A stretch of DNA of 64,000 nt from Macrostomum hystrix (Eukaryota > Platyhelminthes > Macrostomidae). The notes below the pieces were generated by a model. It ran no database searches and had not been told where the DNA came from. It worked only from the letters and a program-made list of their open reading frames with translations. The translations under genes and the position numbers were made by a program. This document shows positions 12,293-25,686 of the stretch, one piece after another (position 1 is the stretch's first letter; the number at the start of each line of letters is the position of its first letter). The stretch lies in NCBI GenBank assembly GCA_950097015.1, contig CATNEN010000001.1, positions 26,006,001-26,070,000 of the forward strand, given 5' to 3'.

Positions 12293-13518
12293 GAATCAGT
12301 AATCCAAAATTAGAATACCCAATCTGACATTATAACCCCACTGTAAAATTAGATACAATCCCAATCTGATATTAGAATCCCACTGTAAAATTAGATAGAA
12401 TCCCAATCTGAAATTAGAATCCCCAATCTGAAATTATAATCCCAATGTAAAATTAGATAGAATCCCCATCTAAAATTAGAATCCCCAATCTGACATTAGA
12501 ATCCCAATGTAAAATTAGATAGAATCCCAATCTGACATTAGAATCCCCAATCTGACATTAGAATCCCCAATTTGACATTAGAATCCCCAATCTGACATTA
12601 GAATCCCAATGTAAAATTAGATAGAATCCCAATCTGACATTAGAATCCCCAATCCGAAATTAGAATCCCACTGTAAAATTAGATAGAATCCCAATCTGAA
12701 ATTAGAATCCCCAATCTAACATTAGAATCCCCAATCCGAAATTACAATCCCCAATCTGACATTAGAATCCCAAATTTGACATAAGAATCCCAATGTAAAA
12801 TTAGATAGAATCCCAATCTGACATTAGAATCCCCAATCCGAAATTAGAATCCCCAATCTGACATTAGAATCCCCAATCCGAAATTAGAATCCCTAATCTG
12901 ACATTAGAACCCCACTGTAAAATTAGATAGAATCCCAATCTGACATTAGAATCCCAATGTAAAATTAGATAGAATCCCAATCTCACATTAGAATCCCACT
13001 GTAAAATTAGATAGAATCCCAATCTCACATTAGAATCCCACTGTCAAATTAGATAGAATCCCAATCTCACATTAGAATCCCACTGTAAAATTAGATAGAA
13101 TCCCAATCTCACATTAGAATCCCACTGTCAAATTAGATAGAATCCCAATCTCACATTAGAATCCCACTGTCAAATTAGATAGAATCCCAATCTCACATTA
13201 GAATCCCATTGTAAAATTAGATAGAATCCCAATCTCACATTAGAATCCCACTGTCAAATTAGATAGAATCCCAATTTAAAATTAGATAGAATCTCAATCT
13301 GAAATTAGAATATCCAATCTGACATTAGAATCCCAATCTGATATTAGAATCCCAATCTGACATTAGAATCCCAACCTGACATTAGAATCCCAATCTGACA
13401 TTAGAATCCCAATCTGACATTAGAATCCCAATCTGACATTAGAATCCCAATCTGACATCAGAATATCCAATCTGACATCAGAATCCCCAATCTGACATCC
13501 GAATCCCAATCTGACAGT
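12293..13518. repeat. Compound minisatellite, 19-20 bp and 23-bp units
   Basis: A mosaic of GAATCCCAATCTGACATTA-type units and longer units containing AATGTAAAATTAGATA. The middle part (about 12,900-13,260) is a regular alternation of the two types, while the end is a plain run of the short type. The core AGAATCCCHAATCTGA is shared with the arrays at 17.4 and 19.1 kb. Confidence 0.93.
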
Positions 13519-14040
13519 AAAATTGCATTCCATAAAAATCTGACGTGTCGAAAAAAATGAATTTTCGCGAGTGCTTTTGACCTTGGTCGCTGCTTACCAA
13601 AGTGCCACTCCTTTTAAGTTTGAAACTAGGATAAAAATGAAAAAAACTGCGAAATTGCGACGGGGGAAAATTGCCTAGCCTTAATTAGGTTTTGCAGAGC
13701 TCTAAGAACCGGTAAACTGATATTTCACAGTTGAATTCCAGTATGCTGGAGTTTTAGCGCATTCGCTACAGTACCAGACTGTGTTGTCTGTTTAGTCCTG
13801 AAATCGTGCTTTTCAGTGAATTAGTCGCGCATTACCGATTCACAAAAAGTGACCTGCGCAGATACCGTCACAATCTTCGCAGTGCAGACCTATGAGACAA
13901 TTGCTTCAAGAGTTCCAGAAAAAAATGAATTCATAAATATATTTCTTTGAAGTAGTGAACGTTTGCAAGCTTAATTAGTCTCAGCGAAATAATACTCATG
14001 AATCCAAAAAATCAGAAGGTCATTTGAGCCTACTAAATGA
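13519..14040. other. Unique spacer, no gene seen
   Basis: Single-copy DNA with no supported feature. Confidence 0.5.
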
Positions 14041-14041
14041 C

Positions 14042-14815
14042 TTCTCATACCGCCTCCAAAATGACTACTCATACGGTCTCCTAAATGGTTGCTCATAAAG
14101 CCTCCTAAATGACTACTCATACGGTCTCCTAAATGGTTGCTCATAAAGCCTCCTAAATGACTACTCATACGGTCTCCTAAATGGTTGCTCATAAAGCCTC
14201 CTAAATGACTACTCATACGGTCTCCTAAATGGTTGCTCATAAAGCCTCCTAAATGACTACTCATACGGTCTCCTAAATGGTTGCTCATAAAGCCTCCTAA
14301 ATGACTACTCATACGGTCTCCTAAATGGTTGCTCATACGGCCTCGCAAATGACTGCTCATAAAGCCTCCAAAATGACTGCTCATACGCACTCCAAAATGG
14401 CTGCTCATACGGCCCCGTAAATGACTGCTAATACGGCCTCCTTACTGACTGCTCATACAGCCTCCTATATGTATAAGACTGCTCATACGGCCTCCAAAAC
14501 GGCTGTTCATACGGCCTTCTAAATAGTTGCTCATACGGCCTCCGAAATAACTCCCCATACGGCCTCCAAAATAACTCCCCATACGGCCTCGAAAATGGCT
14601 GCTCATACGGCCTCGAAAATGGCTGCTCATACGGCCTCGAAAATGGCTGCTCATACGGCCTCCAAAATGGCTGCTCATACGGCCTCCAAAATGGCTGCTC
14701 ATACGGCCTCCAAAATGGCTGCTCATACGGCCTCCAAAATGGCTGCTCATACGGCCTCGAAAATGGCTGCTCATACGGCCTCCAAAATGGCTGCTCATAC
14801 GGCCTCATAAATGAC
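14042..14815. repeat. Minisatellite, 24-bp unit with 48-bp dimer zone
   Basis: The unit contains CTCATACGGCCTCCAAAATG plus GCTG. From 14,060 to about 14,340 two variants alternate strictly (ACTACTCATACGGTC and GTTGCTCATAAAGCC), giving a 48-bp higher-order repeat. From about 14,480 it is a monomeric run. Frames on both strands are open only because the unit is 24 bp. Each monomer carries AAAATGGC, which resembles a YY1 core. Confidence 0.95.
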
Positions 14816-14835
14816 CACTCATTTGCCGACTAAAT

Positions 14836-15234
14836 AAGCTCTCATTGTGGCAAAAAAGGAGCAAAAAGGTCGCGAAAATCGGAAAAGATTCTTGAACAAA
14901 TATCCCTAAAATTATCCAAGCTAAATAAGAGAGAGAAAATGTGCAAACAAGGGGAGGTAGAGCTCAGAAACACAGACAAACAGTACAGTGGGTTTGGCAA
15001 TCTTGAACTAGTTGTCTCGGAATCCAAGCTAGATTATGAAATTGAATTCTATATATCAGATTTAAAATTCCTCCTTAATCCTATTATTCTCCTGCTCTTC
15101 GCTCTGGTCTCTCGGCCTCTACAAAAAAACTAGCGAGAAGAGAAGCTTTGTGGTTGACAAAAGCGCCCCGCCCACTTCAGGCGCTCAGGGGCTAAAATGG
15201 GGGGGAATACTGACACACGGACCGAAACTCTGTT

Positions 15235-15267
<33 letters not shown>

Positions 15268-15789
15268 GGGCGGGCCAGTTTTCTTCAATTGATCTCGCCT
15301 CACAACGGGAAGCAAAGAAGGCCGAACAAAGACACAGAGGCACACACTCCGTCTCAGCCAGGAGGGGAAATATCTACACATTCCCGGGCACAGACCAACA
15401 GACTGGGAAGGAAGTTCTCAATTGAAGAATAAAAAATTCTGATTCAAAAACCTTATTTTCTTTTCGCTTCTCTCCTTGAAAATCTTCTTGCGCAGCAACC
15501 CAATCCCAATCTCAATCCCAACCCGATCTCAACAGCAGCGGAAGAGACAGTCGGGCTATTGCCGGCCGGGGAAGCCAAAGCTAGAAGGGATTTCCTGTTG
15601 CAGAATTTTTTATTCTGCTTTTAATTACAGAATACTTTTTATTAGTTCAAAAAGCTGGCCAGCTCGAGCGCCTTTTTATTGTTCCGCCTGGCAAGCCTTT
15701 GATAAAATAAATAGCTTTTATTATTGCCAAATCAATCCACTTTCTTAGATCGTTCGCAACGGAATAACAACTGAAGTATGGAGACACTC
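14836..15789. other. Unique segment, mixed composition
   Basis: Single-copy DNA that becomes GC-rich around 15,150-15,400, with a GC-box-like CCCCGCCC near 15,165. It could be a promoter or 5' exon of something, but I see no defensible coding exon. Confidence 0.35.
15237..15264. repeat. (AGC)n microsatellite
   Basis: Nine uninterrupted AGC triplets. One frame reads as a glutamine run, but the surrounding frame has no ATG start and no recognisable protein. Confidence 0.95.
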
Positions 15790-16545
15790 CCTGACTGTCT
15801 CAATCTACTACTCATTCCTCTCATTCTACTTATCTACATCTCAATCTACTAACTACCTGTCAATCTTCCAATCTACTTCTGACACTACCAACCTACCTCT
15901 CACTATAGGAATCTATCTCATACTCCACCAATCTAATCTACTTCTCACAGTGAGAATCTACCTCTCACTCGACTAATCTATCCCTCACTCTACCAATCTA
16001 CTTCTCTCCTGCCAATCTACCTCTCACTATCAATCTACCTCTCACTATCAATCTACCTCTCACTATCAATCTACCTCTCACCAACCAATCTACCACACAC
16101 TCTACTAATCAACCTCTCACCTGCCAATCTACCTCTCACTCTACTAATCTACCTCTCACCTACCAATCTACCTCTCACCTACCAATCTACCTCACACCCT
16201 CCTAATCTACCTCTCACCTACCACTCTACCTCTCACTATCAATCTACCTCTCACCTACCAATCTACCTCACACTCTACTAATCTACCTCTCACCTACCAA
16301 TCTACCTCACACTCTACTAATCTACCTCTCACCTACCAATCTACCTCACACTCTACTAATCTACCTCTCACCTACCAATCTACCTCACACTCTACTAATC
16401 TACCTCTCACCTACCAATCTATCCCTCACTCTACCAATCTACCTCTCACTCTACCAATCTACCTCTCACTTTACTAATCGAACTCTCACCTACCAATCTA
16501 CCTCTCACTCTACTAATCTACTTCTCAATCTACCAATCTCTCACT
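15790..16545. repeat. Minisatellite, 16- to 20-bp pyrimidine-rich unit
   Basis: About 40 units of AATCTACCTCTCACCTACC and AATCTACCTCTCACTCTACT. The two types alternate in the middle (about 16,260-16,410), giving a 39-bp dimer. Confidence 0.93.
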
Positions 16546-17384
16546 TATCAGATTTTCATGTTCCTCCTCATATTCAAGATATTCTATCTCACGCACGGCA
16601 GCGCCCACTGTTTCATAGCGCATAGAATCACCAACGCCACTAATCCAGCCCTGTCTCTCATTTAGTTTTTCTCTTTCTGGTCAATTGTTTCCAGCAGAGC
16701 TGACGGCCCCTCTTGCCGACACAATAAACAGTCGGCAGATACAGACTGGCAGGTCCGGTGAACAACACCGCAGAGGGAGAAATTGTTAACAACAAGAGGC
16801 CGGGGGTCTCGCACCGGCCACCCTTTTGTTAGAACAGCCCCTTTAACCCAGCCCAGCCCAAAGCCGGCTAGACCTTGCGCAGTCGGACCGGCACACAAAC
16901 AGCCGGGCAGGGCGGAGCTGTCAGTCAAGATAGCCGGCCGCCACCCCGCCCCCTGCTCCACCACCTGAAACAGACCGCTAATTCCGCCATGAAGCCCTTC
17001 CACCATTCATTCATTTCCCAACCATAAAGAGCCCACGCTATTTTTTTTCACCAGAATATCCCCACAGCTGATCCCCGACCACTGATCCCAGCACGGTCAG
17101 AAATAATTCCTCCCATATTTGCGCTACGGCAATGTCGACAAAAATCTTGAGAGATGGGACAATGGCAGTCATCTTATTGATTCTTCGTTTTTTCGGTGTT
17201 CGGCAAAAATAAAAAGCCCGGGTTTGCCGCTATGCTAATCCCCAGTGGGCTGAGATGGTACACGCCTTTGAGTAGCAATTTTAAAGATCCTAAAAATTTT
17301 ACATGCGATGCAGATTAACTCATTGTAGGAAAATTCTCGATCTGACCTCGAAATCCAAATATGGCATTAGAATCGTCCATCCGA
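16546..17384. other. Unique spacer, GC-rich centre
   Basis: Single-copy DNA with a GC-rich stretch at about 16,790-16,960. No gene is supported, although short frames exist on both strands. Confidence 0.4.
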
Positions 17385-19135
17385 CAGTAGAATCCCCAAT
17401 CTGATACTAGAATCCCTAATCTGATACTAGAATCACTAATCTGGTACTAGAATCCCTAATCTGATACTAGAATCCCCAATCTGATACTAGAATCCCTAAT
17501 CTGATACTAGAATCCCCAATCTGATACTAGAATCCCCAATCTGATACTAGAATCCCTAATCTGATACTAGAATCCCTAATCTGATACTAGAATCCCTAAT
17601 CTGATACTAGAATCCCTAATTTGATACTAGAATCCCTAATCTGATACTAGAATCACTAATCTGGTACTAGAATCCCTAATCTGATACTAGAATCCCCAAT
17701 CTGATACTAGAATCCCCAATCTGATACTAGAATCCCTAATCTGATACTAGAATCCCCAATCTGATACTAGAATCCCTAATCTGATACTAGAATCCCTAAT
17801 CTGATACTAGAATCCCTAATCTGATACTAGAATCCCTAATCTGATACTAGAATCCCTAATCTGATACTAGAATCCCCAATCTGATACTAGAATCCCTAAT
17901 CTGATACTAGAATCCCTAATCTGATACTAGAATCACTAATCTGATACTAGAATCCCTAATCTGATACTAGAATCCCTAATCTGATACTAGAATCCCTAAT
18001 CTGATACTAGAATCCCTAATCTGATACTAGAATCACTAATCTGATACTAGAATCACTAATCTGATACTAGAATCCCTAATCTGATACTAGAATCCCTAAT
18101 CTGATACTAGAATCCCTAATCTGATACTAGAATCCCTAATCTGATACTAGAATCCCTAATTTGATACTAGAATCCCTAATCTGATACTAGAATCCCTAAT
18201 TTGATACTAGAATCCCTAATCTGATACTAGAATCCCTAATCTGATACTAGAATCCCTAATCTGATACTAGAATCCCTAATCTGATACTAGAATCCCCAAT
18301 ATGATACTAGAATCCCTAATCTGATACTAGAATCCCTAATCTGATACTAGAATCACTAATCTGATACTAGAATCCCTAATCTGATACTAGAATCCCTAAT
18401 CTGATACTAGAATCCCTAATCTGATACTAGAATCCCTAATTTGATACTAGAATCCCTAATCTGATACTAGAATCCCTAATTTGATACTAGAATCCCTAAT
18501 CTGATACTAGAATCCCTAATCTGATACTAGAATCCCTAATCTGATACTAGAATCCCTAATCTGATACTAGAATCCCCAATATGATACTAGAATCCCTAAT
18601 CTGATACTAGAATCCCTAATCTGATACTAGAATCACTAATCTGATACTAGAATCCCTAATCTGATACTAGAATCCCCAATCTGATACTAGAATCCCTAAT
18701 CTGATACTAGAATCCCTAATCTGATACTAGAATCCCCAATCTGATACTAGAATCCCTAATCTGATACTAGAATCCCCAATCTGATACTAGAATCCCTAAT
18801 CTGATACTAGAATCCCTAATCTGATACTAGAATCCCTAATTTGATACTAGAATCCCTAATCTGATACTAGAATCCCTAATCTGATACTAGAATCCCTAAT
18901 CTGATACTAGAATCCCTAATCTGATACTAGAATCCCTAATCTGATACTAGAATCCCTAATCTGATACTAGAATCCCCAATCTGATACTAGAATCCCTAAT
19001 CTGATACTAGAATCCCTAATCTGATACTAGAATCCCTAATCTGATACTAGAATCCCTAATCTGATACTAGAATCCCTAATCTAATACTAGAATCCCTAAT
19101 CTGATACTAGAATCCCTAATCTGATAGTAGAATCC
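17385..19135. repeat. Minisatellite, 20-bp unit, about 87 copies
   Basis: Extremely homogeneous array of TGATACTAGAATCCCTAATC. Rare variants act as markers. The unit starting ATGATACTAG occurs at 18,301 and 18,581 (280 bp = 14 units apart). CTGGTACTAG occurs at 17,451 and 17,671 (220 bp = 11 units apart). Blocks of units were therefore copied together. Confidence 0.97.
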
Positions 19136-19900
19136 CAAATCTGATAGTAGAATCCCCATTCTGACGGTAAAATCCCCATTCTGACGGCAGAATCCCCATT
19201 CTGACGGTAAAATCCCCATTCTGACGGTAGAATCCCCATTCTGACGGTAGAATCCCCATTCTGACGGTAGAATCCCCATTCTGACGGCAGAATCCCCATT
19301 CTGACGGTAAAATCCCCATTCTGACGGTAGAATCCCCATTCTGACGGTAGAATCCCCATTCTGACGGCAGAATCCCCATTCTGACGGTAAAATCCCCATT
19401 CTGACGGCAGAATCCCCATTCTGACGGCAGAATCCCCATTCTGACGGCAGAATCCCCATTCTGACGGCAGAATCCCCATTCTGACGGTAAAATCCCCATT
19501 CTGACGGCAGAATCCCCATTCTGACGGTAGAATCCCCATTCTGACGGTAGAATCCCCATTCTGACGGCAGAATCCCCATTCTGACGGTAAAATCCCCATT
19601 CTGACGGTAGAATCCCCATTCTGACGGTAGAATCCCCATTCTGACGGCAGAATCCCCATTCTGACGGTAAAATCCCCATTCTGACGGCAGAATCCCCATT
19701 CTGACGGCAGAATCCCCATTCTGACGGCAGAATCCCCATTCTGACGGCAGAATCCCCATTCTGACGGTAAAATCCCCATTCTGACGGCAGAATCCCCATT
19801 CTGACGGCAGAATCCCCATTCTGACGGCAGAATCCCCATTCTGACGGCAGAATCCCCATTCTGACGGTAAAATCCCCATTCTGACGGCAGAATCCCAAGT
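19136..19900. repeat. Minisatellite, 20-bp unit, sister of the preceding array
   Basis: About 38 copies of TGACGGCAGAATCCCCATTC, with TGACGGTA variants, joined in phase to the previous array. The shared core AGAATCCC and identical period show that one array changed into the other at about 19,136-19,155. Because the array lacks minus-strand stops, frames up to 275 codons cross it; I do not regard them as genes. Confidence 0.96.
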
Positions 19901-20764
19901 CTGACATAATAATTAGAGATACTAGCATTCGCAATATTCTCAAGTCGCCATGTTCAGTTGAGTTATTAGTTAGTTGTTAGAATCCCCAACTGCTCTAAGA
20001 AGCCAATCTACTCAAACAGGTCCAGTTGCTCCATTTTCAGCCGTTGCCATAACATGCCAATAAGAAGCAGTTGAGTTCAGGTCGGAGAATTCCTTATCTT
20101 ATCCCAAAGCACACGCCTGGCAGCAATGGCCAGAGCAGGCCAGCCCCAGTGCGGTAGGCAGAGCTTTAATAATACATAGGGAGTGTCTAGGCAGGAACCA
20201 GACTAGCTGTTCTACTGAGTCAGATAATCATCCCAGCTACCTGAGCTGCCACATTGTTGGATCCAATGGGAAGCGAAGCACACAGGTAGATGAGACCGGG
20301 CGAGATTCGCATCGCACAGTCGCAATGAATATTGGCTGTGGAACAGCTGCAGTTTGCAGCACAACAGACAGCTAGTTTTTTTTAATGATTCAATTGAGCC
20401 ATCAGCAACAAAAATCTGCTGACAATAACCGCAAAGCGTAAATGCCTGACAAAAGCTGAAGAACAAAGCGCCACACATATCACTGCTTTTCAATCTTCTT
20501 CTTTCAGTCTGAATTTCCGCTTTCTAAATTTGAAAGAAACAAACCGCCTATTCAAACACAATACAAAATTTCACAGCCAAATAAATCTAATTTGTAACTC
20601 ACTCCGAGCTTCAGATTTTTGTTCATCCATCAGTTCCTAAATTTTGATCCTTTGATACAAAAAAGAACAAATAATAAAAACACTTTCTAATCTTCATTTG
20701 AAAGGCACAAAAAGTGTGTCCATCTAGATACGAAATGATCCGAGAAAACGTTTCAAAAACCAGA
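19901..20764. other. Unique spacer, no gene seen
   Basis: Single-copy DNA. No domain or splice structure is supported. Confidence 0.45.
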
Positions 20765-21945
20765 TTTCCTGATCCTGATAAGAATCCTGATCCGTTATAA
20801 ATTACCAGTTTCTAAGAATCCTGATCCCTTATAACTTACCAGTTTCTAAGAATCCTGATCCATTATAAATTACCAGTTTCTAAGAATCCTGATCCCTTAT
20901 AAATTACCAGTTTCTAAGAATCCTGATCCCTTATAACTTACCAGTTTCTAAGAATCCTGATCCATTATAAATTACCAGTTTCTAAGAATCCTGATCCCTT
21001 ATAAATTAACAGTTTCTAAGAATCCTGATCCATTATAAATTACCAGTTTCTAAGAATCCTGATCCCTTATAAATTACCAGTTTCTAAGAATCCTGATCCA
21101 TTATAAATTACCAGTTTCTAAGAATCCTGATCCCTTATAAATTACCAGTTTCTAAGAATCCTGATCCCTTATAACTTACCAGTTTCTAAGAATCCTGATC
21201 CATTATAAATTACCAGTTTCTAAGAATCCTGATCCCTTATAAATTAACAGTTTCTAAGAATCCTGATCCATTATAAATTACCAGTTTCTAAGAATCCTGA
21301 TCCCTTATAAATTACCAGTTTCTAAGAATCCTGATCCCTTATAAATTACCAGTTTCTAAGAATCCTGATCCATTATAAATTACCAGTTTCTAAGAATCCT
21401 GATCCCTTATAAATTAACAGTTTCTAAGAATCCTGATCCATTATAAATTACCAGTTTCTAAGAATCCTGATCCCTTATAACTTGCCAGTTTCTAAGAATC
21501 CTGGTCCCTAATAACTTACCAGTTTCTAAGAATCCTGATCCATTATAAATTACCAGTTTCTAAGAATCCTGATCCCTTATAAATTACCAGTTTCTAAGAA
21601 TCCTGATCCATTATAAATTAACAGTTTCTAAGAATCCTGATCCCTTATAACTTACCAGTTTCTAAGAATCCTGGTCCCTTATAACTTACCAGTTTCTAAG
21701 AATCCTGGTCCCTTATAACTTACCAGTTTCTAAGAATCCTGATCCATTATAAATTACCAGTTTCTAAGAATCCTGATCTCTTATAACTTACCAGTTTCTA
21801 AGAATCCTGATCCATTATAAATTAACAGTTTCTAAGAATCCTGATCCATTATAAATTACCAGTTTCTAAGAATCCTGATCCCTTATAAATTAACAGTTTC
21901 TAAGAATCCTGATCTCTTATAAATTAACAGTTTCTAAGAACTCTA
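20765..21945. repeat. Minisatellite, 34-bp unit, about 35 copies
   Basis: The unit contains AGTTTCTAAGAATCCTGATC followed by CCTTATAAATTACC. Variants CATTATAAATT, CTTATAACTT and TTAACAG recur in repeated orders, so multi-unit duplication is again evident. Most units carry TTATAAAT, a TATA-like string. Confidence 0.96.
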
Positions 21946-23111
21946 GTCACAAAAACACTATCCAAGAATCGTTTCATGAATTCTGATCAATAATAATAAT
22001 TAATTTCAAGTTTGAAATTTCAAGCAAGAATCCTAAGGCGCCTAAATTAGTCAAGCCATAGACTGCATTACCTGCTGTCAACAGGCGGGGCTCAGATAGA
22101 AGAGTGATAAAACAATTATCCCAATTTATATATTGACACTTCTCTCGCGTCAAAATAGAGTTGATGGGGCTGTCAGAATAGCTAATAGGACATGTGAGAA
22201 AAAACCTAGCTGAAAGGATAGTTAAATTCAGCTAAGAGAAGGAGGCAAGATAATTAGGAACAAATTAATTTGAACGCAATCATGCGAATCTCACCATTTG
22301 TGATCTTCTAATCCGGCCACAACGCACTGCTGACATTGCAGTTGAATGCGAACCAATTGTGATGCAACAATTGCGACGGACAACTGTCGACTCGGATTCT
22401 GGCAATTTAAAAGCGGGATAAAATATTAATAAATGAGAAAACACTATTAATAATGAGTTGATAATTAGAGAATTGCAGACTGGTTACCTCTCTGCTGGGT
22501 GTCTGTTCTGTGCCAGTCGGTGAGGGACAAAGTGGGCCAGTTGAAGCCCTGTATTTTTTAACCTACCCCCGGCCCACACAGCAACCCACCCGCGCCTCCT
22601 AACTGGCAGGCCGGGCGCTGATTGGCTGGCAATCTGGCTACGGCGGCAATAAGGCCCTGCAAAGTCCCCCAGCAGAACTATAGCTCAACCCCAGACCACT
22701 CACAACGGCACACACATGACTGCAGAGAGCCAATTCATTCAACTGCAGCCCCCAGCCGCACACCATTTACACTACCCAATCATTCAATAATTGACCAAAG
22801 ATTGCATCTATGTGGGACATCCTCGCAGAGCAGCTCCGGTGCGAGAATGGAAAAAGAGGTGGGAGAGAAGGGGAGATGGGAGTTGAGGAAGCGGCTGCAT
22901 GGACAGGTGACTGACGGCAAACTCTGAGCTACACTGAGGAGGGGCCAGGGGCGCATTGTGTGTGACCGCCCGGCAGCTCCAAATGTCGGACAGTCGCTGC
23001 GACTGCACCATGGCAGCAGGATACTGGACTAGATATGACTCAATCAAACTGCCATTAATTCTGCCTATCACAATGGTTTGGACTTATTTAGCCATTGTGT
23101 TCATTAGCAGC
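21946..23111. other. Unique segment; possible promoter near 22.6 kb
   Basis: Single-copy DNA. A good NF-Y-type site, CTGATTGGCTGG, lies at about 22,618-22,629 in a GC-rich stretch. No downstream exon could be defended on either strand. Confidence 0.3.
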
Positions 23112-23765
23112 GTTACCCATTATACACTTCCTCATCCTAATCCTTAATCAATTTCCTCATCTTAATCCATTATCCCTTTACTCATCCTAATCCATTACCC
23201 CTTTACTCACCCTAATCCATTATCCCTTTACTCATCCTAATCCATTATCCCTTTATCATCCTAATCCATTATCCCTTTACTAATCCTAATCCATTATCCC
23301 TTTACTCATCCTAATCCATTATCCCTTTACTCATCCTAATCCATTATCCCTTTACTCATCCTAATCCATTATCCCTTTACTCATCCTAATAAATTATCCC
23401 TTTACTCATCCTAATCCATTATCCCTTTACTCATCCTAATCCATTATCCCTTTACTCATCCTAATCCATTACCCCTTTACTCATCCTAAACCATTATCCC
23501 TTTACTCATCCTAATCCATTATCCCTTTACTCATCCTAATCCATTATCCCTTTACTCATCCTAATCCATTATCCCTTTACTCATCCTAATCCATTATCCC
23601 TTTACTCATCCTAATCAATTATCCCTTTACTCATCCTAATCCATTATCCCTTTACTCATGCTAATCCATTATCCCTTTACTAATCCTAATCCATTATCCC
23701 TTTCCTGATTCTAGTTTTCTAATCCTAATCCATAATCCTCTTCCCAATCCTAATCGATTATCGCT
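23112..23765. repeat. Minisatellite, 25-bp unit, about 26 copies
   Basis: The unit contains CTAATCCATTATCCCTTTAC followed by TCATC. One unit (about 23,255) is a base short, and the final units decay. Confidence 0.95.
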
Positions 23766-24487
23766 TTCTCATCGTTATTGATTTCCTATTCTCAAATCTG
23801 TTTCCTCGCGCTTAAGGCCATTTTTCGTTAGCAATTTTGGCATTTAACAAAGAAAAAATTGCGACAGAAACAAACAATAAAGAGTTTTGGCCCGTTAAGT
23901 TTGCAATCAGAACTATTCCAAACTGTCGGGAATATCAATGTGAACAAACAGAACCCCTCACCCTCAAGATGAGCAGTATGGCTCAAACAGACCCGTACCT
24001 GTTCCTCCCGGGTGCCATGAGATTTCAATGCAATCTGACACTACAACAAAGCAGCGGTGCTAGTCAGTGCAGTAAGCAAATCTCTAAATTAAAACCCACC
24101 TGCTCTACAGTTCGCAATAGGCTTGTGTGTCTTTCATACATTCATAGGCGCAAAGTTTAAAGGCCAGGATTGGAGCACTGGGGGACCGACTGTTTATTAT
24201 TGTTACTCTTATTTCTACTCGAATTTGGCAATTTTCTAATTCTATTCTCATTCAAAAGCGCAACTGAACTCACAATCCGTGGAGTTTGGGATCCCTATTT
24301 CACACCGAGCATAGCTTCCTTCTCCAACAGAATTAGAACTACTTGATTTAAAGCAATTGGCACAGCATCCTAGAATACGAAAATTCCATGTCTAAACAGG
24401 CGTCATTTACGGAACTTAACGAGGCATGCATTATTTTGTCATCTGAATATACATTCTAAGATTTATTATTGTCTCATTTATAAACTT
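23766..24487. other. Unique spacer, no gene seen
   Basis: Single-copy DNA. A 107-codon plus-strand frame at 23,837-24,160 has no recognisable domain and starts at a non-obvious codon. Confidence 0.4.
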
Positions 24488-25072
24488 AATAGGGTGTCAC
24501 TCTGGGATCTGAGAGGGTGTCACTATGGGATCTGAGAGGGTGTCACTATGGGATCTGAGAGGGTGTCACTCTGGGATCTGAGAGGGTGTCACTATGGGAT
24601 CTGAGAGGGTGTCACTATGGGATCTGAGAGGGTGTCACTCTGGGATCTGAGAGGGTGTCACTATGGGATCTGAGAGGGTGTCACTCTGAGATCTGAGAGG
24701 GTGTCACTCTGGGATCTGAGAGGGTGTCACTCTGGGATCTGAGAGGGTGTCACTCTGGGATCTGAGAGGGTGTCACTCTGGGATCTGAGAGGGTGTCACT
24801 CTGGGATCTGAGAGGGTGTCACTGTGGGATCTGAGAGGGTGTCACTCTGGGATCTGATAGGGTGTCACTCTGGGATATGACAGTGTGTCACTCAGGGATA
24901 TGACAGGGTGTCACTCTGGGATATGACAGGGTGTCACTCTGGGATATGACAGGGTGTCACTCTGGGATATGACAGGGTGTCACTCTGGGATCTGACATGG
25001 TGTCACTCTGGGATATGACAGGGTGTCACTCTGGGATATGACAGGGTGTCACTCTGGGATATGACAGAGCAT
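24488..25072. repeat. Minisatellite, 23-bp unit, about 25 copies
   Basis: The unit contains GGGTGTCACTCTGGGATCTG followed by AGA. The left two-thirds carries GATCTGAGA and the right third GATATGACA, so two subtypes are segregated in blocks. Confidence 0.95.
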
Positions 25073-25686
25073 CAATTCGGAAGTACTTAAAACAGGTTGC
25101 GATGTAGGATTGTGAGCAGCTAGGTGTCATTCTAAAATGGCACTCGTAGCAAACAACTTTATAGCAGCTTTACACGCGATAGTTTCCTCTTTTTGCTATT
25201 TTTTTATTAGCGAACCATTGCTCAATGTGTTTTAAAATCCCGAGAATTGTTAGGAGAACCCAGTCTAGCCAGCAGCTCCGGCAATAGTCCCCTCACAGTG
25301 TCGGCAAGATGAAAGGCAGCAGATGCGTGCGTATGTAAAGGATGGAACAAATTGCTAAAAAAGTGCCACGGTGAGCAAAGAAAATGATTCTGTGAGATGC
25401 TAGCTAGAAAAAATGGCTCGCTGAGCGAAAAACCCATTCGATGTACAAATGAAACTGTTAGCACAGCCCACAAGTGTACTAATATATGATGAATTCAATG
25501 ATTTGGAGTCCAGCAACTCACACGACAGAAGAAAGCCGACAAACTCCTCAGCACCGACTGGACTTTTATACCTTGCTTTGATTTACATTCAAGACATGGT
25601 CACAATGCTTCACGATTTTTCACTAGGCCGAATAGCTGGAAAGATTTGAAGTAAAGTTTGGTTTAATTAAAAAATTTTAAACAAAT
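25073..25686. other. Unique spacer, no gene seen
   Basis: Single-copy DNA with no supported feature. Confidence 0.45.

Noticed and set aside
15150-15425. Short Gln-rich protein around the AGC repeat
   Set aside because: The frame begins at a non-ATG codon and has no recognisable domain. The glutamines come only from the microsatellite.
19076-19943. Three long overlapping minus-strand frames (247-275 codons)
   Set aside because: All three frames are open with the same peptide repeat because a 20-bp unit cycles through frames. This is array DNA, not a gene.
20212-20493. 93-codon minus-strand frame with several cysteines
   Set aside because: No domain recognised, no splice signals or promoter that I could defend, and it is isolated between two minisatellites.
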